From Porticoccus sp002341315 (GTDB lineage Bacteria; Pseudomonadota; Gammaproteobacteria; Pseudomonadales; Porticoccaceae), in assembly GCF_047634355.1 (NCBI RefSeq), contig NZ_JBLIAL010000005.1: a stretch of DNA of 64,000 nucleotides; one strand, 5' to 3'. The notes below the pieces were generated by a model. That model was not told the DNA's origin. It made no database searches and saw nothing but the letters and a program-made list of their open reading frames with translations. A program made the position numbers and the translations under genes. Positions 26,111 through 35,357 of this stretch are shown piece by piece (positions within the stretch are counted from its first letter, which is position 1; the number at the start of each line of letters is the position of its first letter).

Positions 26111-27562
26111 ATGAAAGCCAGCTTGCAACTGAAAATCGGCCAGCAGCTGACGATGACCCCTCAGCTACAGCAGGCCATCCGCCTGTTGCAATTATCCTCT
26201 CTCGACTTGCATCAGGAAATCCAGCAGAACCTCTACGATAACCCGCTGCTTGAGCTTGCCGAAGAATCCGAGAACCTTGCCGCAGAAACCGCCACCGGGA
26301 AAAATGAAGATATCGACAGTGCAACCCGTGATCTCAACAGCAGCGAATGGGACAGCAAAATACCCACTGACCTGCCAGTCGATGCCAATTGGGACGATAT
26401 TTACCAACCCAGTACCACCATCAGAAACACCGGCGCGGATACGCGTGATTTTGACAGTGTTCACAACGTCACAGAGTCGCTTCAGGACCACCTGATCTGG
26501 CAACTCAATCTGACGCCGATGTCTCCCAAGGATTACCTGATCGGTGAAATAATCATCGATTCAATTGATAGCCGGGGCATGCTGACGGCACCGGTTGAAG
26601 AAATCTGGGCTGCGCTGGACGACGAAATTGAGCTGGATGAAGTCCTCGCTGTGGTGCACCGCATTCAGCAGTTTGACCCCCCCGGCGTTGCAGCCACCAG
26701 CCTCGCCGAATGTCTTCTGATTCAGCTGAACCAGTTCTCTCCGGATACGCCGCTGATTAATGAGGCCATACAGCTCGTCACCGACCACCTGGAGCTGGTT
26801 GGGCAGCGCAATTTCCGACAAATGGAAAAAATCACCGGCCTGCCCCACGAAATACTTGAGAACGCCATTCTGCTAATCCAGACGCTGTCCCCCAATCCCG
26901 GTGACGCCATTCGAAACGATGATATCGAGTACGTAGTACCCGATGTTCGGGTCACCAAAGTCGATAATCACTGGAAAGTTTCCCTCAATGAGGACATCAC
27001 CCCTCGCCTGAGCATCAATCAACAATACGCCCAGCTGATTCGCCGGGCCGATTCCAGTCAGGACAACACCTTCCTCAAGAATCACCTCCAGGAAGCCAAA
27101 TGGTTTCTGCGCAGCATGGAAAGCCGCAATGACACCCTGATGCGCGTCACCAGCTGCATCATTGAATTACAACAGGGCTTTCTGGAACAGGGACCCGTGG
27201 CGATGAAGCCCATGGTGCTGGCAGATATTGCCGAACGACTGGACCTGCACGAATCCACTATTTCGAGGGTGACCACCCAAAAGTACATCGACACACCGCA
27301 GGGTGTTTTTGAACTCAAGTATTTCTTCTCCAGCCACGTCTCGACCGACGCTGGCGGGGAGTGTTCATCAACAGCCATTCGCGCTATGCTGAAAAAAATG
27401 GTAAGTGCTGAAAATCCGGGCAAGCCCCTCAGTGACAACAAACTGACAGCACTGCTTCAGGAGATGGGTATTCAGGTTGCCCGACGCACTGTTGCCAAAT
27501 ACCGCGAGGGGATGGGCATCCCCTCTTCCAGCGAAAGAAAACGCTACAACCCCAACACCTAA
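26111..27562 (+). CDS. rpoN: RNA polymerase sigma-54 factor RpoN
   Basis: 483 residues. N-terminal Gln/Leu-rich activator-contact region (QQLTMTPQLQQAIRLLQLSS), an acidic linker, the core-binding domain, and the C-terminal RpoN box ARRTVAKYRE at 457-466 that reads the -24 element. Heads the classical rpoN-hpf-ptsN-rapZ-npr cluster. Two sigma-54 promoters that it should read lie within this window, in front of glnA and ntrB. Confidence 0.98.
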   Translation: MKASLQLKIGQQLTMTPQLQQAIRLLQLSSLDLHQEIQQNLYDNPLLELAEESENLAAETATGKNEDIDSATRDLNSSEWDSKIPTDLPVDANWDDIYQPSTTIRNTGADTRDFDSVHNVTESLQDHLIWQLNLTPMSPKDYLIGEIIIDSIDSRGMLTAPVEEIWAALDDEIELDEVLAVVHRIQQFDPPGVAATSLAECLLIQLNQFSPDTPLINEAIQLVTDHLELVGQRNFRQMEKITGLPHEILENAILLIQTLSPNPGDAIRNDDIEYVVPDVRVTKVDNHWKVSLNEDITPRLSINQQYAQLIRRADSSQDNTFLKNHLQEAKWFLRSMESRNDTLMRVTSCIIELQQGFLEQGPVAMKPMVLADIAERLDLHESTISRVTTQKYIDTPQGVFELKYFFSSHVSTDAGGECSSTAIRAMLKKMVSAENPGKPLSDNKLTALLQEMGIQVARRTVAKYREGMGIPSSSERKRYNPNT

Positions 27563-27582
27563 CACCCATTAAGGAGAACCGC

Positions 27583-27870
27583 ATGCAATTGAACATCAGC
27601 GGACATCATCTCGATATCACTGATCCGATCAAAGACTATGTCACTACCAAATTATCCAAACTGGAGCGTCATCACGACGGCATCACCAGCACGAATGTGA
27701 TTCTCTCAGTTGAAAAATTGATCCAGAAAGCTGAAGCAACAGTCCATGTCAGCGGCGGTGAATTCTTTGCCGATTCCGAGCATGAAGATCTTTATGCCGC
27801 TATCGACATGCTCACCGACAAGCTGGACCGACAGTTGATCAAGCACAAGGAAAAGAACCGCGGTAGATAA
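27583..27870 (+). CDS. hpf: Ribosome hibernation promoting factor, short form
   Basis: 95 residues, short HPF/YfiA family (MQLNISGHHLDITDPIKDYV, KLDRQLIKHKEKNR at the C-terminus). It binds the 30S decoding and tRNA channel and favours inactive 100S ribosomes in stationary phase. AAGGAG precedes the ATG. Normal position after rpoN. Confidence 0.96.
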   Translation: MQLNISGHHLDITDPIKDYVTTKLSKLERHHDGITSTNVILSVEKLIQKAEATVHVSGGEFFADSEHEDLYAAIDMLTDKLDRQLIKHKEKNRGR

Positions 27871-27875
27871 CACTC

Positions 27876-28334
27876 ATGAAACTGATTGATGTACTCACCC
27901 CTGAAAACACCGTTGCCAGCTCCGAGGGCGGTAGCAAAAAAAGGGTACTGGAAAACCTTTCCGTCTTCCTGGCAGAACGCATGGAAGGGGTTAACGCAGA
28001 CGACCTCTACCAGAGCCTGCTGGCAAGAGAGCGACTGGGCAGCACCGGGATAGGAGAAGGTGTTGCCATCCCCCACTGCCGGCTGACCGGCTGTGAAAAA
28101 ATTACCGGGGCACTTGTCAAACTAGCTGATGCTGTCGATTTTGATGCCATTGATGGAGAGCCAGTAGATCTAATTTTTGCACTGATCGTTCCCGAGGAGC
28201 AAAACGACGAACACCTGCAGGTCCTCTCTTCCATTGCCGAACTACTTCAGGACGAAACGGTTCGCAATGCATTGCGACAGGCCGGCAGTGATCAAGATCT
28301 CTTCCGGATAGCAACCGGCAGTGATGGTGACTGA
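27876..28334 (+). CDS. ptsN: Nitrogen-regulatory phosphotransferase EIIA (PtsN)
   Basis: 152 residues, PTS EIIA type 2 fold. The phosphorylated His 67 is in GEGVAIPHCRL. Part of the Npr-PtsN regulatory phosphorelay that links nitrogen and potassium balance. Five bases after hpf, 12 bases before rapZ. Confidence 0.96.
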   Translation: MKLIDVLTPENTVASSEGGSKKRVLENLSVFLAERMEGVNADDLYQSLLARERLGSTGIGEGVAIPHCRLTGCEKITGALVKLADAVDFDAIDGEPVDLIFALIVPEEQNDEHLQVLSSIAELLQDETVRNALRQAGSDQDLFRIATGSDGD

Positions 28335-28346
28335 GGTGGAAGACTA

Positions 28347-29207
28347 ATGCGACTGGTGGTGGTAAGTGGGCGTTCCGGATCCGGCAAGAGTACCGCACTG
28401 AATGTTCTCGAAGATGTCGGTTTTACCTGTATTGACAATCTTCCCGCCAGTTTGCTTCCCGGCCTTTTTCAGAAAGCCATCAACGCCAAGAGCCAGCACT
28501 GGCTGGAAAAAATTGCAGTGGGAATCGATGTCCGCAACCTCGGCGAAGACCTTGACCAACTACCAAAAATTCTTGCGGAGCTGAAATATTCTGGCATCAA
28601 TTATGAAGTACTTTTTCTCGATGCCAGAAATTCCGTCATTATCCAGCGTTTCAGTGAAACGCGTCGCAAGCACCCTCTCACCAATGATCGGGTAGATATC
28701 CACGAAGCCATCGAACTTGAGACCACGCTGCTGGACCCGATTGCCTCAATTGCAGATCGCAGAATTGATACCAGCACCATGACTCTGCACCAGCTGCGCG
28801 ATGTCATCAAACAACAAATTGCCCCTCACAGCAGAGATGACATGGCCGTCATGTTTGAGTCCTTTGCCTTTAAGCGTGGAGTGCCAGTCAACGCAGATTT
28901 TGTCTTTGACGTTCGCTGCCTGCCGAATCCCCACTGGAAACAGGAGTTAAGGCCCTTTACCGGCAATGACCAGCCAGTGATCGAATTTCTCGAATCGCAA
29001 CCGGAAGTCATCGACATGACTAATGACATCAAGCAGTTCCTGTCCCGCTGGACGCCGTCATTTCTTGCCAATAATCGCAGTTATCTAACCATTGCAGTGG
29101 GCTGCACCGGGGGACAGCACCGCTCAGTCTACATATCCAGCGTTCTAGCCAGACATTTCAGCAGCACAATGCCGAATGTACAGGTTCGGCACAGAGAACT
29201 GTCCTGA
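28347..29207 (+). CDS. rapZ: RNase adapter protein RapZ
   Basis: 286 residues. P-loop GRSGSGKST at 8-16, Walker-B-like VLFLDARNSV, and the C-terminal CTGGQHRSV motif (from Cys 253), which belongs to the sensory domain. In E. coli RapZ steers RNase E to the small RNA GlmZ and controls glucosamine-6-phosphate synthase. The cluster position between ptsN and npr is typical. Confidence 0.97.
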   Translation: MRLVVVSGRSGSGKSTALNVLEDVGFTCIDNLPASLLPGLFQKAINAKSQHWLEKIAVGIDVRNLGEDLDQLPKILAELKYSGINYEVLFLDARNSVIIQRFSETRRKHPLTNDRVDIHEAIELETTLLDPIASIADRRIDTSTMTLHQLRDVIKQQIAPHSRDDMAVMFESFAFKRGVPVNADFVFDVRCLPNPHWKQELRPFTGNDQPVIEFLESQPEVIDMTNDIKQFLSRWTPSFLANNRSYLTIAVGCTGGQHRSVYISSVLARHFSSTMPNVQVRHRELS

Positions 29208-29232
29208 CGGGCGCCATCACGAGAGGGCTGTT

Positions 29233-29514
29233 ATGTCAAAAATAATCTGTACAGAAATCACCATTGTGAACCGTCTCGGGCTGCATGCTCGAGCAGCCGC
29301 AAAGCTGGCTTCGACTGCCGGAAAATATGGCTGCGCCATCAAAACCGGGCGCAGTCCCGACAAACTGGTGGACGCTAAAAGCGTGATGTCACTGATGTTG
29401 CTTGCCGCGACCCAGGGCACCTCTCTCCATTTCATTTTCGAAGGCAGTGATGCGGAGCGCGCCCATCGCGATATCGAACAGTTAATCGGCAACCGATTCG
29501 AGGAAGAGCACTGA
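29233..29514 (+). CDS. npr: Phosphocarrier protein NPr (PtsO)
   Basis: 93 residues from the ATG at 29233, preceded by GAGAGGG. A longer frame begins inside rapZ and is not used. HPr fold with the phosphoryl-accepting His 18 in NRLGLHARAAAKL. The regulatory-serine region reads DAKSVMSLMLLAA. Passes phosphate to PtsN. Last gene of the rpoN cluster. Confidence 0.94.
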   Translation: MSKIICTEITIVNRLGLHARAAAKLASTAGKYGCAIKTGRSPDKLVDAKSVMSLMLLAATQGTSLHFIFEGSDAERAHRDIEQLIGNRFEEEH

Positions 29515-29608
29515 CCGCGCCGCCTACCAGCCAGACCACTGTATAATTTTGTCACGCCCACCTATACACTATCCGCCTTCAAACTGACGGTCAGGGAAAA
29601 CTTCTCAG

Positions 29609-30967
29609 ATGCAGGGGCCTAACGAAAAATTCAGCCATTTGTCCAGGCTCGCCAGCATCAACGAAATGATGAATTCAAGCGATGTGCGCCTGCTCCGGCA
29701 CATGCTTAATAACCTTTCTCCCGGTGATATCGCCGACCAGATAGAGTCTGCACCACCTAAAGCCCGGCGGGTATTATGGGATCTGGTTGACCGGGAACTG
29801 GAAGGCGAGGTAATCGGTGAGCTCAGCGAGGAACTTCGCGGTGAAATCCTTAGTGAAATGGAAAGTCACGAGGTCGCCTCACTCACCGAAGGCCTTGATC
29901 CCGATGACATTGCGGACATTCTGCAGCAACTCCCCGACCAGGTAATACCAGAAGTACTTCAGGCGATGAGCAGCCAGGACAGGCTGCGGGTAGAGCGAGT
30001 ACTTACGTACAACGAAGATACCGCTGGCGGGTTGATGAACACGGACACCATCACTGTCCGACCCGACCTGACAATTGATGTGGTATTGCGTTACCTGCGT
30101 CGCCACGAAGAAATTCCGGATATCACCGATAATATTTTTGTGGTGAACCGGGAAGATACTTTTCTCGGCACATTACCGCTCACCAAACTGCTGACCGCGA
30201 GCCCCAATATCACTGTGCGCGAGATGATGGTAACCGATGCACAGGCCATCACAGCCGACATGCCCGATTCGCAGGTTGCACTGCTGTTTGAAAAGAATGA
30301 CTGGGTTTCCGCTCCAGTGGTAGGCGCAGACCACAAACTGCTTGGCCGAATCACCATCGATGACGTGGTAGACGTGATTATCGAGGATGCCGCCCACTCA
30401 CTGTTGGGGTTGGCCGGTCTCAGCGATGAAGAAGAGACGTTTGCTTCGGTTAAACGCACGGCACCCCGTCGGGCCGTTTGGCTCGGGATGAACCTGATAA
30501 CCGCTATCCTCGCCTCCTCGGTGATCAACATTTTCGAAGCCACGATTGAAAAGGTCGTCGCACTGGCTATCCTGATGCCCATCGTCGCCAGCATGGGTGG
30601 TGTTGCTGGCAGTCAGACGCTCACCGTGGTTATCCGGGGCATGGCACTGGAACAAATCAGCAAGAACAATATGCGCTGGTTACTGAGCAAGGAATTTGCC
30701 GTCGGCGCATTGAATGGCATGCTATGGGCACTGGTGATGGGCGGCGTTGCTGCTCTCTGGTTTAACGACCCGATCATAGCCTTCATCATTGCTGCCGCCA
30801 TGGCCATCAACCTTATCTCCGCCGCTGTTGCAGGCACGTTGCTGCCGGTGTTTTTAAAAAAATGCCGTATCGACCCCGCTCTGGCGGGGAGCGTCGCGCT
30901 CACCACGGTTACAGATGTGGTGGGTTTCCTCTCGTTTCTGGGTCTCGCCACCCTGTTTTATAGCTAA
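29609..30967 (+). CDS. mgtE: Magnesium transporter MgtE
   Basis: 452 residues. Cytoplasmic MgtE_N superhelix (about 25-130), two CBS domains (about 135-255), then five membrane helices with the pore motif GGVAGSQTLTVVIRGMAL. It is a magnesium-gated channel. A possible -10 (TATAAT) lies at 29542-29547, outside the npr frame. Its association with the rpoN cluster is seen in several gammaproteobacteria. Confidence 0.95.
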   Translation: MQGPNEKFSHLSRLASINEMMNSSDVRLLRHMLNNLSPGDIADQIESAPPKARRVLWDLVDRELEGEVIGELSEELRGEILSEMESHEVASLTEGLDPDDIADILQQLPDQVIPEVLQAMSSQDRLRVERVLTYNEDTAGGLMNTDTITVRPDLTIDVVLRYLRRHEEIPDITDNIFVVNREDTFLGTLPLTKLLTASPNITVREMMVTDAQAITADMPDSQVALLFEKNDWVSAPVVGADHKLLGRITIDDVVDVIIEDAAHSLLGLAGLSDEEETFASVKRTAPRRAVWLGMNLITAILASSVINIFEATIEKVVALAILMPIVASMGGVAGSQTLTVVIRGMALEQISKNNMRWLLSKEFAVGALNGMLWALVMGGVAALWFNDPIIAFIIAAAMAINLISAAVAGTLLPVFLKKCRIDPALAGSVALTTVTDVVGFLSFLGLATLFYS

Positions 30968-30972
30968 CCATC

Positions 30973-31488
30973 ATGATTGAAGATTCTTTTCCAGACCGTC
31001 TGCCAGACGAAGAACCACCCAAAAGCAAGTCGGCCGTCAAGCGCGAGATGATCGCACTGCAAAAGCTCGGCGAAGAACTCGTGGACCTAGCCCCGGCCAA
31101 ATTGGCCAAGGTCACCATGCCGGAAGAACTTGCCGAAGCTGTAATGTTGGCGAGACGGCTAAAAAGTCGCGAGGGTCGACGACGCCAACTACAATATATT
31201 GGCAAAATCATGCGTGTTATTGACAGCGAGGGCATACAACGGGAGCTGGAGAGCTTTCATCACGACAGTCAGGTTTTTCGCCAGCAGTTTCAACGCCTGG
31301 AGAACTGGCGCGACAGACTGATCAGTGAGGGCGACTCCGCCCTAGAAGAGCTGATTAGCGATATACCGGGACTGGACCGACAGCACTTGCGCCAGTTAAT
31401 CAGACAGGCCCGGCGCGACGCATCACAACAAAAACCACCGGCAGCCAGTCGAAAATTGTTTCAGTATCTTCGGGATAACTGTCAGTGA
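30973..31488 (+). CDS. darP: Ribosome-associated protein DarP (YjgA)
   Basis: 171 residues, DUF615 family: KSAVKREMIALQKLGEELVD near the N-terminus, RREGRRRQLQYIGK-like KSREGRRRQLQYIGKIMR in the centre, and FQRLENWRDRLI. It acts in late 50S assembly in E. coli. It lies five bases after mgtE and overlaps tag by four bases (GTGA). Confidence 0.92.
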   Translation: MIEDSFPDRLPDEEPPKSKSAVKREMIALQKLGEELVDLAPAKLAKVTMPEELAEAVMLARRLKSREGRRRQLQYIGKIMRVIDSEGIQRELESFHHDSQVFRQQFQRLENWRDRLISEGDSALEELISDIPGLDRQHLRQLIRQARRDASQQKPPAASRKLFQYLRDNCQ

Positions 31489-32123
31489 GTTCGTCCAGCG
31501 ACCCGGAGAAGCGCTCTACGGTCTTTTCCCGGAAGCGGCTATCCGGCGACAACCCTGTTTTCCGCTGCCCCTGGGCTGGCAATGATCCACTCTATCAGAG
31601 CTATCATGATCACGAATGGGGCGTTCCCTGTCGCGATGACCAAAAGCTGTTTGAATTTCTGGTGCTTGAGAGCGCCCAGGCCGGCCTAGCATGGATCACC
31701 ATTCTCAGGAAGCGCGAACACTATCGACGAGCCTTTGCCGAATTTCAACCGGAGCAGGTAGCCAGCTTTAATCAGCGAGATGTTGCGCAGCTGCTGCAGA
31801 ATAGGGGTATCGTGAGAAATCGACTGAAAGTTGAAAGCGCTGTCAGTAATGCCCGTCTATTTCTGGACATCCAGTCACAATTCGGCAGTTTTGCAAATTA
31901 CCTGTGGGGCTTCGTCGACAATCGCCCCATTCAGAACCATTGGCAGGATGCCGACGCTGTTCCGGCGACTACCCCGCTATCGGACACCATCAGCAAGGAC
32001 ATGAAAAAACGTGGCTTCCGCTTTTTTGGCAGCACCATCTGTTATGCCTACCTGCAGGCTACCGGGTTGGTCAACGACCACCTGACAGGCTGCTTTCGCC
32101 ATCGGCAATGCCACGATATTTAA
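31485..32123 (+). CDS. tag: DNA-3-methyladenine glycosylase I
   Basis: 212 residues from a GTG overlapping darP. The zinc ligands fit E. coli Tag spacing: Cys 28 and His 41, then His 199 and Cys 203 near the C-terminus. The N-terminal block RCPWAGNDPLYQSYHDHEWG and LVLESAQAGLAW are typical. It excises 3-methyladenine from alkylated DNA. The first 25 residues are an extra tail of low complexity, and an internal start cannot be excluded. Confidence 0.94.
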   Translation: MSSSSDPEKRSTVFSRKRLSGDNPVFRCPWAGNDPLYQSYHDHEWGVPCRDDQKLFEFLVLESAQAGLAWITILRKREHYRRAFAEFQPEQVASFNQRDVAQLLQNRGIVRNRLKVESAVSNARLFLDIQSQFGSFANYLWGFVDNRPIQNHWQDADAVPATTPLSDTISKDMKKRGFRFFGSTICYAYLQATGLVNDHLTGCFRHRQCHDI

Positions 32124-32131
32124 TCGTGGCA
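32109..32131. terminator. Hairpin between convergent tag and typA
   Basis: Perfect 9-bp stem TGCCACGAT / ATCGTGGCA with a five-base loop that contains the tag stop codon. It lies between two convergent genes but has no T tract on either side, so it could be a factor-assisted terminator or an RNA end stabiliser. Confidence 0.45.
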
Positions 32132-32145
32132 CCCTGATAGCACTG

Positions 32146-33957
32146 TCAGTTTTTGCCAGCTCGCTTGCGTTCATTCTCGCTCAGGAGCTTTTTACGCAAA
32201 CGAATGTGGTGGGGGGTTACCTCCACCAGCTCATCTTCGGCAATAAACTCCAGCGCCTGTTCGAGGGTATGTCGAACCGGCGGACTGAGCACCAGGTTCT
32301 CATCGGTACCGGCCGCCCGGATGTTGGTCAGCTGCTTGGCCTTGGTGGGGTTCACTGGCAAATCATTGTTGCGGGAATGCAGACCAATAATCTGCCCTTC
32401 ATAGACCTCGGCACCGTGACCGAGGAACAAACGGCCACGATCCTGCAGGGTGAACAGGGCATAAGCCAGTGTCTTGCCCTTGGTCATGGAGACCAGCACG
32501 CCGTTCTGGCGACCGGCCATGTCACCCTGTTTCACTGGACCGTAGTGATCAAAAATGCTGGTCATGATGCCAGAGCCACTGGTCAGCGTCAGAAAGTGTG
32601 AGCGAAAGCCAATCAGGCCTCGGGAGGGCACCATAAACTCGAGTCTCACCCGGCCTTTACCGTCGGGTTCCATGTTGGTCATATCCGCCTTGCGAAACCC
32701 CAACTCCTCCATTACCGCACCCTGATGCCGGTCTTCAATATCAATCACGACCTGCTCAAAGGGTTCATGAATCTCGCCATCCACGTCTTTCTGGATCACT
32801 TCGGGGCGCGATACACCCAGCTCGAAACCCTCCCGGCGCATGTTTTCAATCAATACCGACAGATGTAATTCACCGCGCCCGGACACCACAAATTTGTCGG
32901 GGGTCTCGCCCTGCACAACCCGCAGTGCCACATTGTGAATCAGCTCCTGATCCAGCCGCTCCCTGATATTTCTCGAGGTAATGTATTTGCCATCCTGACC
33001 GGCGAACGGGGAATCGTTCACCTGGAAAGTCATGCTGACGGTGGGTTCGTCAACACTCAGTGGCACCATCGCTTCCGGCTTGTCCGGGCTACAGATGGTG
33101 TCGGAAATGTTCAATTTGTCGATACCGGTGATGCAGACGATATCGCCCGCTTCGGCCTGCTCCACCTCAAATCGCTCCAGACCGCGATAACCCATCACCT
33201 GTAATACGCGACCGCGACGGGTTTTGCCCTCACGATCAACCACCACCACCTGCTCGTTGGTTTTGAGTTTGCCGCGGGTAATTCGACCGATACCGATAAC
33301 GCCCACGTAACTGCTGTAATCCAGTGCGCTGATCTGCATTTGCAGTGGACCATCGCGGTTCACCGCCGGTGCTTTGACCTTATCCACGACCATCTGGAAC
33401 AGCGGCGTCATGTCTTCCGCCAGATCATCCGGCTCATTTCCGGCAACACCGTTCAGCGCCGACGCATACATAATGGGGAAGTCCAGTTGTTCGTCGGTGG
33501 CACCGAGGCGATCGAAGAGATCGAAGACCTGATCGACAACCCAATGGGGACGGGCGCCGGGGCGATCCACCTTGTTGACCACAAGAATCGGATGGAGCCC
33601 CTGTTCGAAAGCCTTTTGGGTAACAAACCGGGTCTGTGGCATAGGGCCGTCAACCGCGTCCACCAGCAACAATACGGAGTCCACCATCGACAGAACCCGC
33701 TCAACCTCACCGCCAAAGTCAGCGTGGCCGGGAGTATCGACGATATTGATCCGGTAACCGTTCCATTCGATGGCCGTGTTTTTGGCCAGAATGGTAATAC
33801 CGCGCTCACGCTCCTGATCATTGGAATCCATGACCCGTTCGGCACCCATGGCTTTGCGGTCCAGCGTACCGGATTGTTGCAACAGACGGTCCACCAAGGT
33901 GGTTTTACCGTGGTCAACGTGGGCAATAATGGCGATGTTGCGGAGATTTTCGATCAC
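32146..33957 (-). CDS. typA: Ribosome-associated GTPase BipA/TypA
   Basis: 603 residues, translational GTPase related to EF-G and LepA. P-loop AHVDHGKTT (12-20), switch II DTPGHADFGGEV, and NKVDRPGARP for guanine recognition. Starts at GTG. Functions in 50S assembly at low temperature and in stress responses. Confidence 0.97.
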   Translation of the reverse strand: MIENLRNIAIIAHVDHGKTTLVDRLLQQSGTLDRKAMGAERVMDSNDQERERGITILAKNTAIEWNGYRINIVDTPGHADFGGEVERVLSMVDSVLLLVDAVDGPMPQTRFVTQKAFEQGLHPILVVNKVDRPGARPHWVVDQVFDLFDRLGATDEQLDFPIMYASALNGVAGNEPDDLAEDMTPLFQMVVDKVKAPAVNRDGPLQMQISALDYSSYVGVIGIGRITRGKLKTNEQVVVVDREGKTRRGRVLQVMGYRGLERFEVEQAEAGDIVCITGIDKLNISDTICSPDKPEAMVPLSVDEPTVSMTFQVNDSPFAGQDGKYITSRNIRERLDQELIHNVALRVVQGETPDKFVVSGRGELHLSVLIENMRREGFELGVSRPEVIQKDVDGEIHEPFEQVVIDIEDRHQGAVMEELGFRKADMTNMEPDGKGRVRLEFMVPSRGLIGFRSHFLTLTSGSGIMTSIFDHYGPVKQGDMAGRQNGVLVSMTKGKTLAYALFTLQDRGRLFLGHGAEVYEGQIIGLHSRNNDLPVNPTKAKQLTNIRAAGTDENLVLSPPVRHTLEQALEFIAEDELVEVTPHHIRLRKKLLSENERKRAGKN

Positions 33958-34248
33958 AGGATTTCTCGGTCGCTAAAAAATAGGCGCGGATTATAGCGGT
34001 TATAGCGCCAGAACGCAGGGATTTCTTCAACACCGTACCCATATCTACCCACTAATGACAAGGGCCATCAAGGAAAGCCGTTTTGGCCAGGAAACCCTAC
34101 CGGCATAACCCGGATAAATTTGATGAGATCAGACAGGCAAAAGGGCAGCGACGCCTGCCGGTATCGGCCAATGACCGCACATCGACATCCCAAACCGAGA
34201 GCCCTATACTGCTCGGCAATTCACACACACCATATAAAGGATCTTATT
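33958..34248. other. Divergent intergenic region between typA and the GGDEF gene
   Basis: 291 bases. On the minus strand a perfect TATAAT (33995-33990) can serve typA, with no clear -35. On the plus strand a good promoter for the GGDEF gene is at 34182-34210. An open frame from a TTG at 34083 (MARKPYRHNPDKFDEIRQAK...) runs into the GGDEF gene in another frame and has no family match; I treat it as chance. Confidence 0.5.
34182..34210 (+). promoter_or_regulatory. Sigma-70 promoter of the PAS-GGDEF gene
   Basis: TCGACA (34182-34187), 17-base spacer, TATACT (34205-34210): five of six matches in each hexamer. Initiation near 34217 leaves a leader of about 32 bases with AAAGGA before the TTG start at 34249. 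This argues against any upstream start. Confidence 0.7.
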
Positions 34249-35202
34249 TTGGTGGTTCAACAGCAAAAATTTGCTGTCAGTCTCATGGAGCATCTGGTCA
34301 CAGCAACTTTTGTCCTCGACCGGGACGGTTACGTCGTCATCTGGAACAAATCCTGTGAGCGACTCACTGGTGTCAGGGCCGAGGAAGTGCTTGGGACACG
34401 GGACCACTGGAAGGCTTTCTATGCCAAGCAACGGCTCTGTCTCGCTGATGTACTGGTGCAGGAACGAACAGCTGAGCTCGATCAGCTCTACGCGGTTCAC
34501 GCACAACTCTCAATCTATGGGGAAGGCTATAAGGCCGAAAACTGGTGCGTTATGCCCCGCATCGGTTCACGGCTCTATCTCACGGTGGATGCGGGCCCTA
34601 TCTACGATGCCCACGGCAGTCTGATCGCCGTTGTTCAAACGATCAGGGACAATACCGACTATAAAAATGCCCAGTCAAAACTCGAAAAAATGGCCATCAC
34701 CGACGAGCTTACCGGTCTCTATAACCGGCGCTATTTTACCGACCATCTCGACATGGAATGGCGACGGGGTATGCGCAGCCGGGAACCGCTCGCACTGATT
34801 TTCCTGGATATCGATTACTTCAAGCAATACAACGACCACTACGGACACATGGTTGGCGATGACTGCCTGAAATCCATTGCCACCACCATACAGCACAGCC
34901 TGCTACGCGCCACCGACATGGCTACCCGCTATGGCGGTGAGGAATTTTGCATCCTGCTGCCCAACACTTCGCTGACCGGAGCCCTGAAAGTAGCGGCACA
35001 GGTCCAGGCGAACATCAAGAGACTGCAGATTCCACACGCCGACAGCCCCATATCGTCGTCGCTAACTATCAGCGCCGGTGTCGCCAGCCTTGTCCCCACT
35101 ACGGAAGAAAGCTCTTCACGGCTGACATCTCTGGCCGACAAGGCCCTTTATGAGGCCAAGGGCAGGGGGCGAGATCAGACAGTTGCCAGCGATACCTGTT
35201 AG
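34249..35202 (+). CDS. PAS-GGDEF diguanylate cyclase
   Basis: 317 residues from the TTG at 34249 (AAGGA seven bases upstream); a GTG at 34252 is the alternative. A PAS sensor (about 8-135; ATFVLDRDGYVVIWNKSCER) precedes a GGDEF domain. The active site GGEEF is at 229-233, the metal-binding Asp in FLDIDYFKQYND near 187, and an intact inhibitory RxxD site at 220-223. It should make cyclic di-GMP and be subject to product inhibition. No membrane segment, so it is cytosolic. The PAS ligand is unknown. It is convergent with the transporter gene. Confidence 0.9.
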   Translation: MVVQQQKFAVSLMEHLVTATFVLDRDGYVVIWNKSCERLTGVRAEEVLGTRDHWKAFYAKQRLCLADVLVQERTAELDQLYAVHAQLSIYGEGYKAENWCVMPRIGSRLYLTVDAGPIYDAHGSLIAVVQTIRDNTDYKNAQSKLEKMAITDELTGLYNRRYFTDHLDMEWRRGMRSREPLALIFLDIDYFKQYNDHYGHMVGDDCLKSIATTIQHSLLRATDMATRYGGEEFCILLPNTSLTGALKVAAQVQANIKRLQIPHADSPISSSLTISAGVASLVPTTEESSSRLTSLADKALYEAKGRGRDQTVASDTC

Positions 35203-35357
35203 CTGCGGCACTGAACAAAAAACACCTGCTCCACCGGCAAATTGTGCATGAAATCCGCTGAAGGCAATGATCACGACAAAGCGGAGACAGGGACATGCAT
35301 GTTCAATTGCGGGGAGCCAGCTCATATTATTTGTTGCGACCTGTTTCCGCTCGACAA

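Noticed and set aside
34083..34358. 91-codon frame from TTG before and into the GGDEF gene
   Set aside because: Overlaps the promoter and the start of the GGDEF gene in another frame; no family similarity, though its first 30 residues look protein-like.
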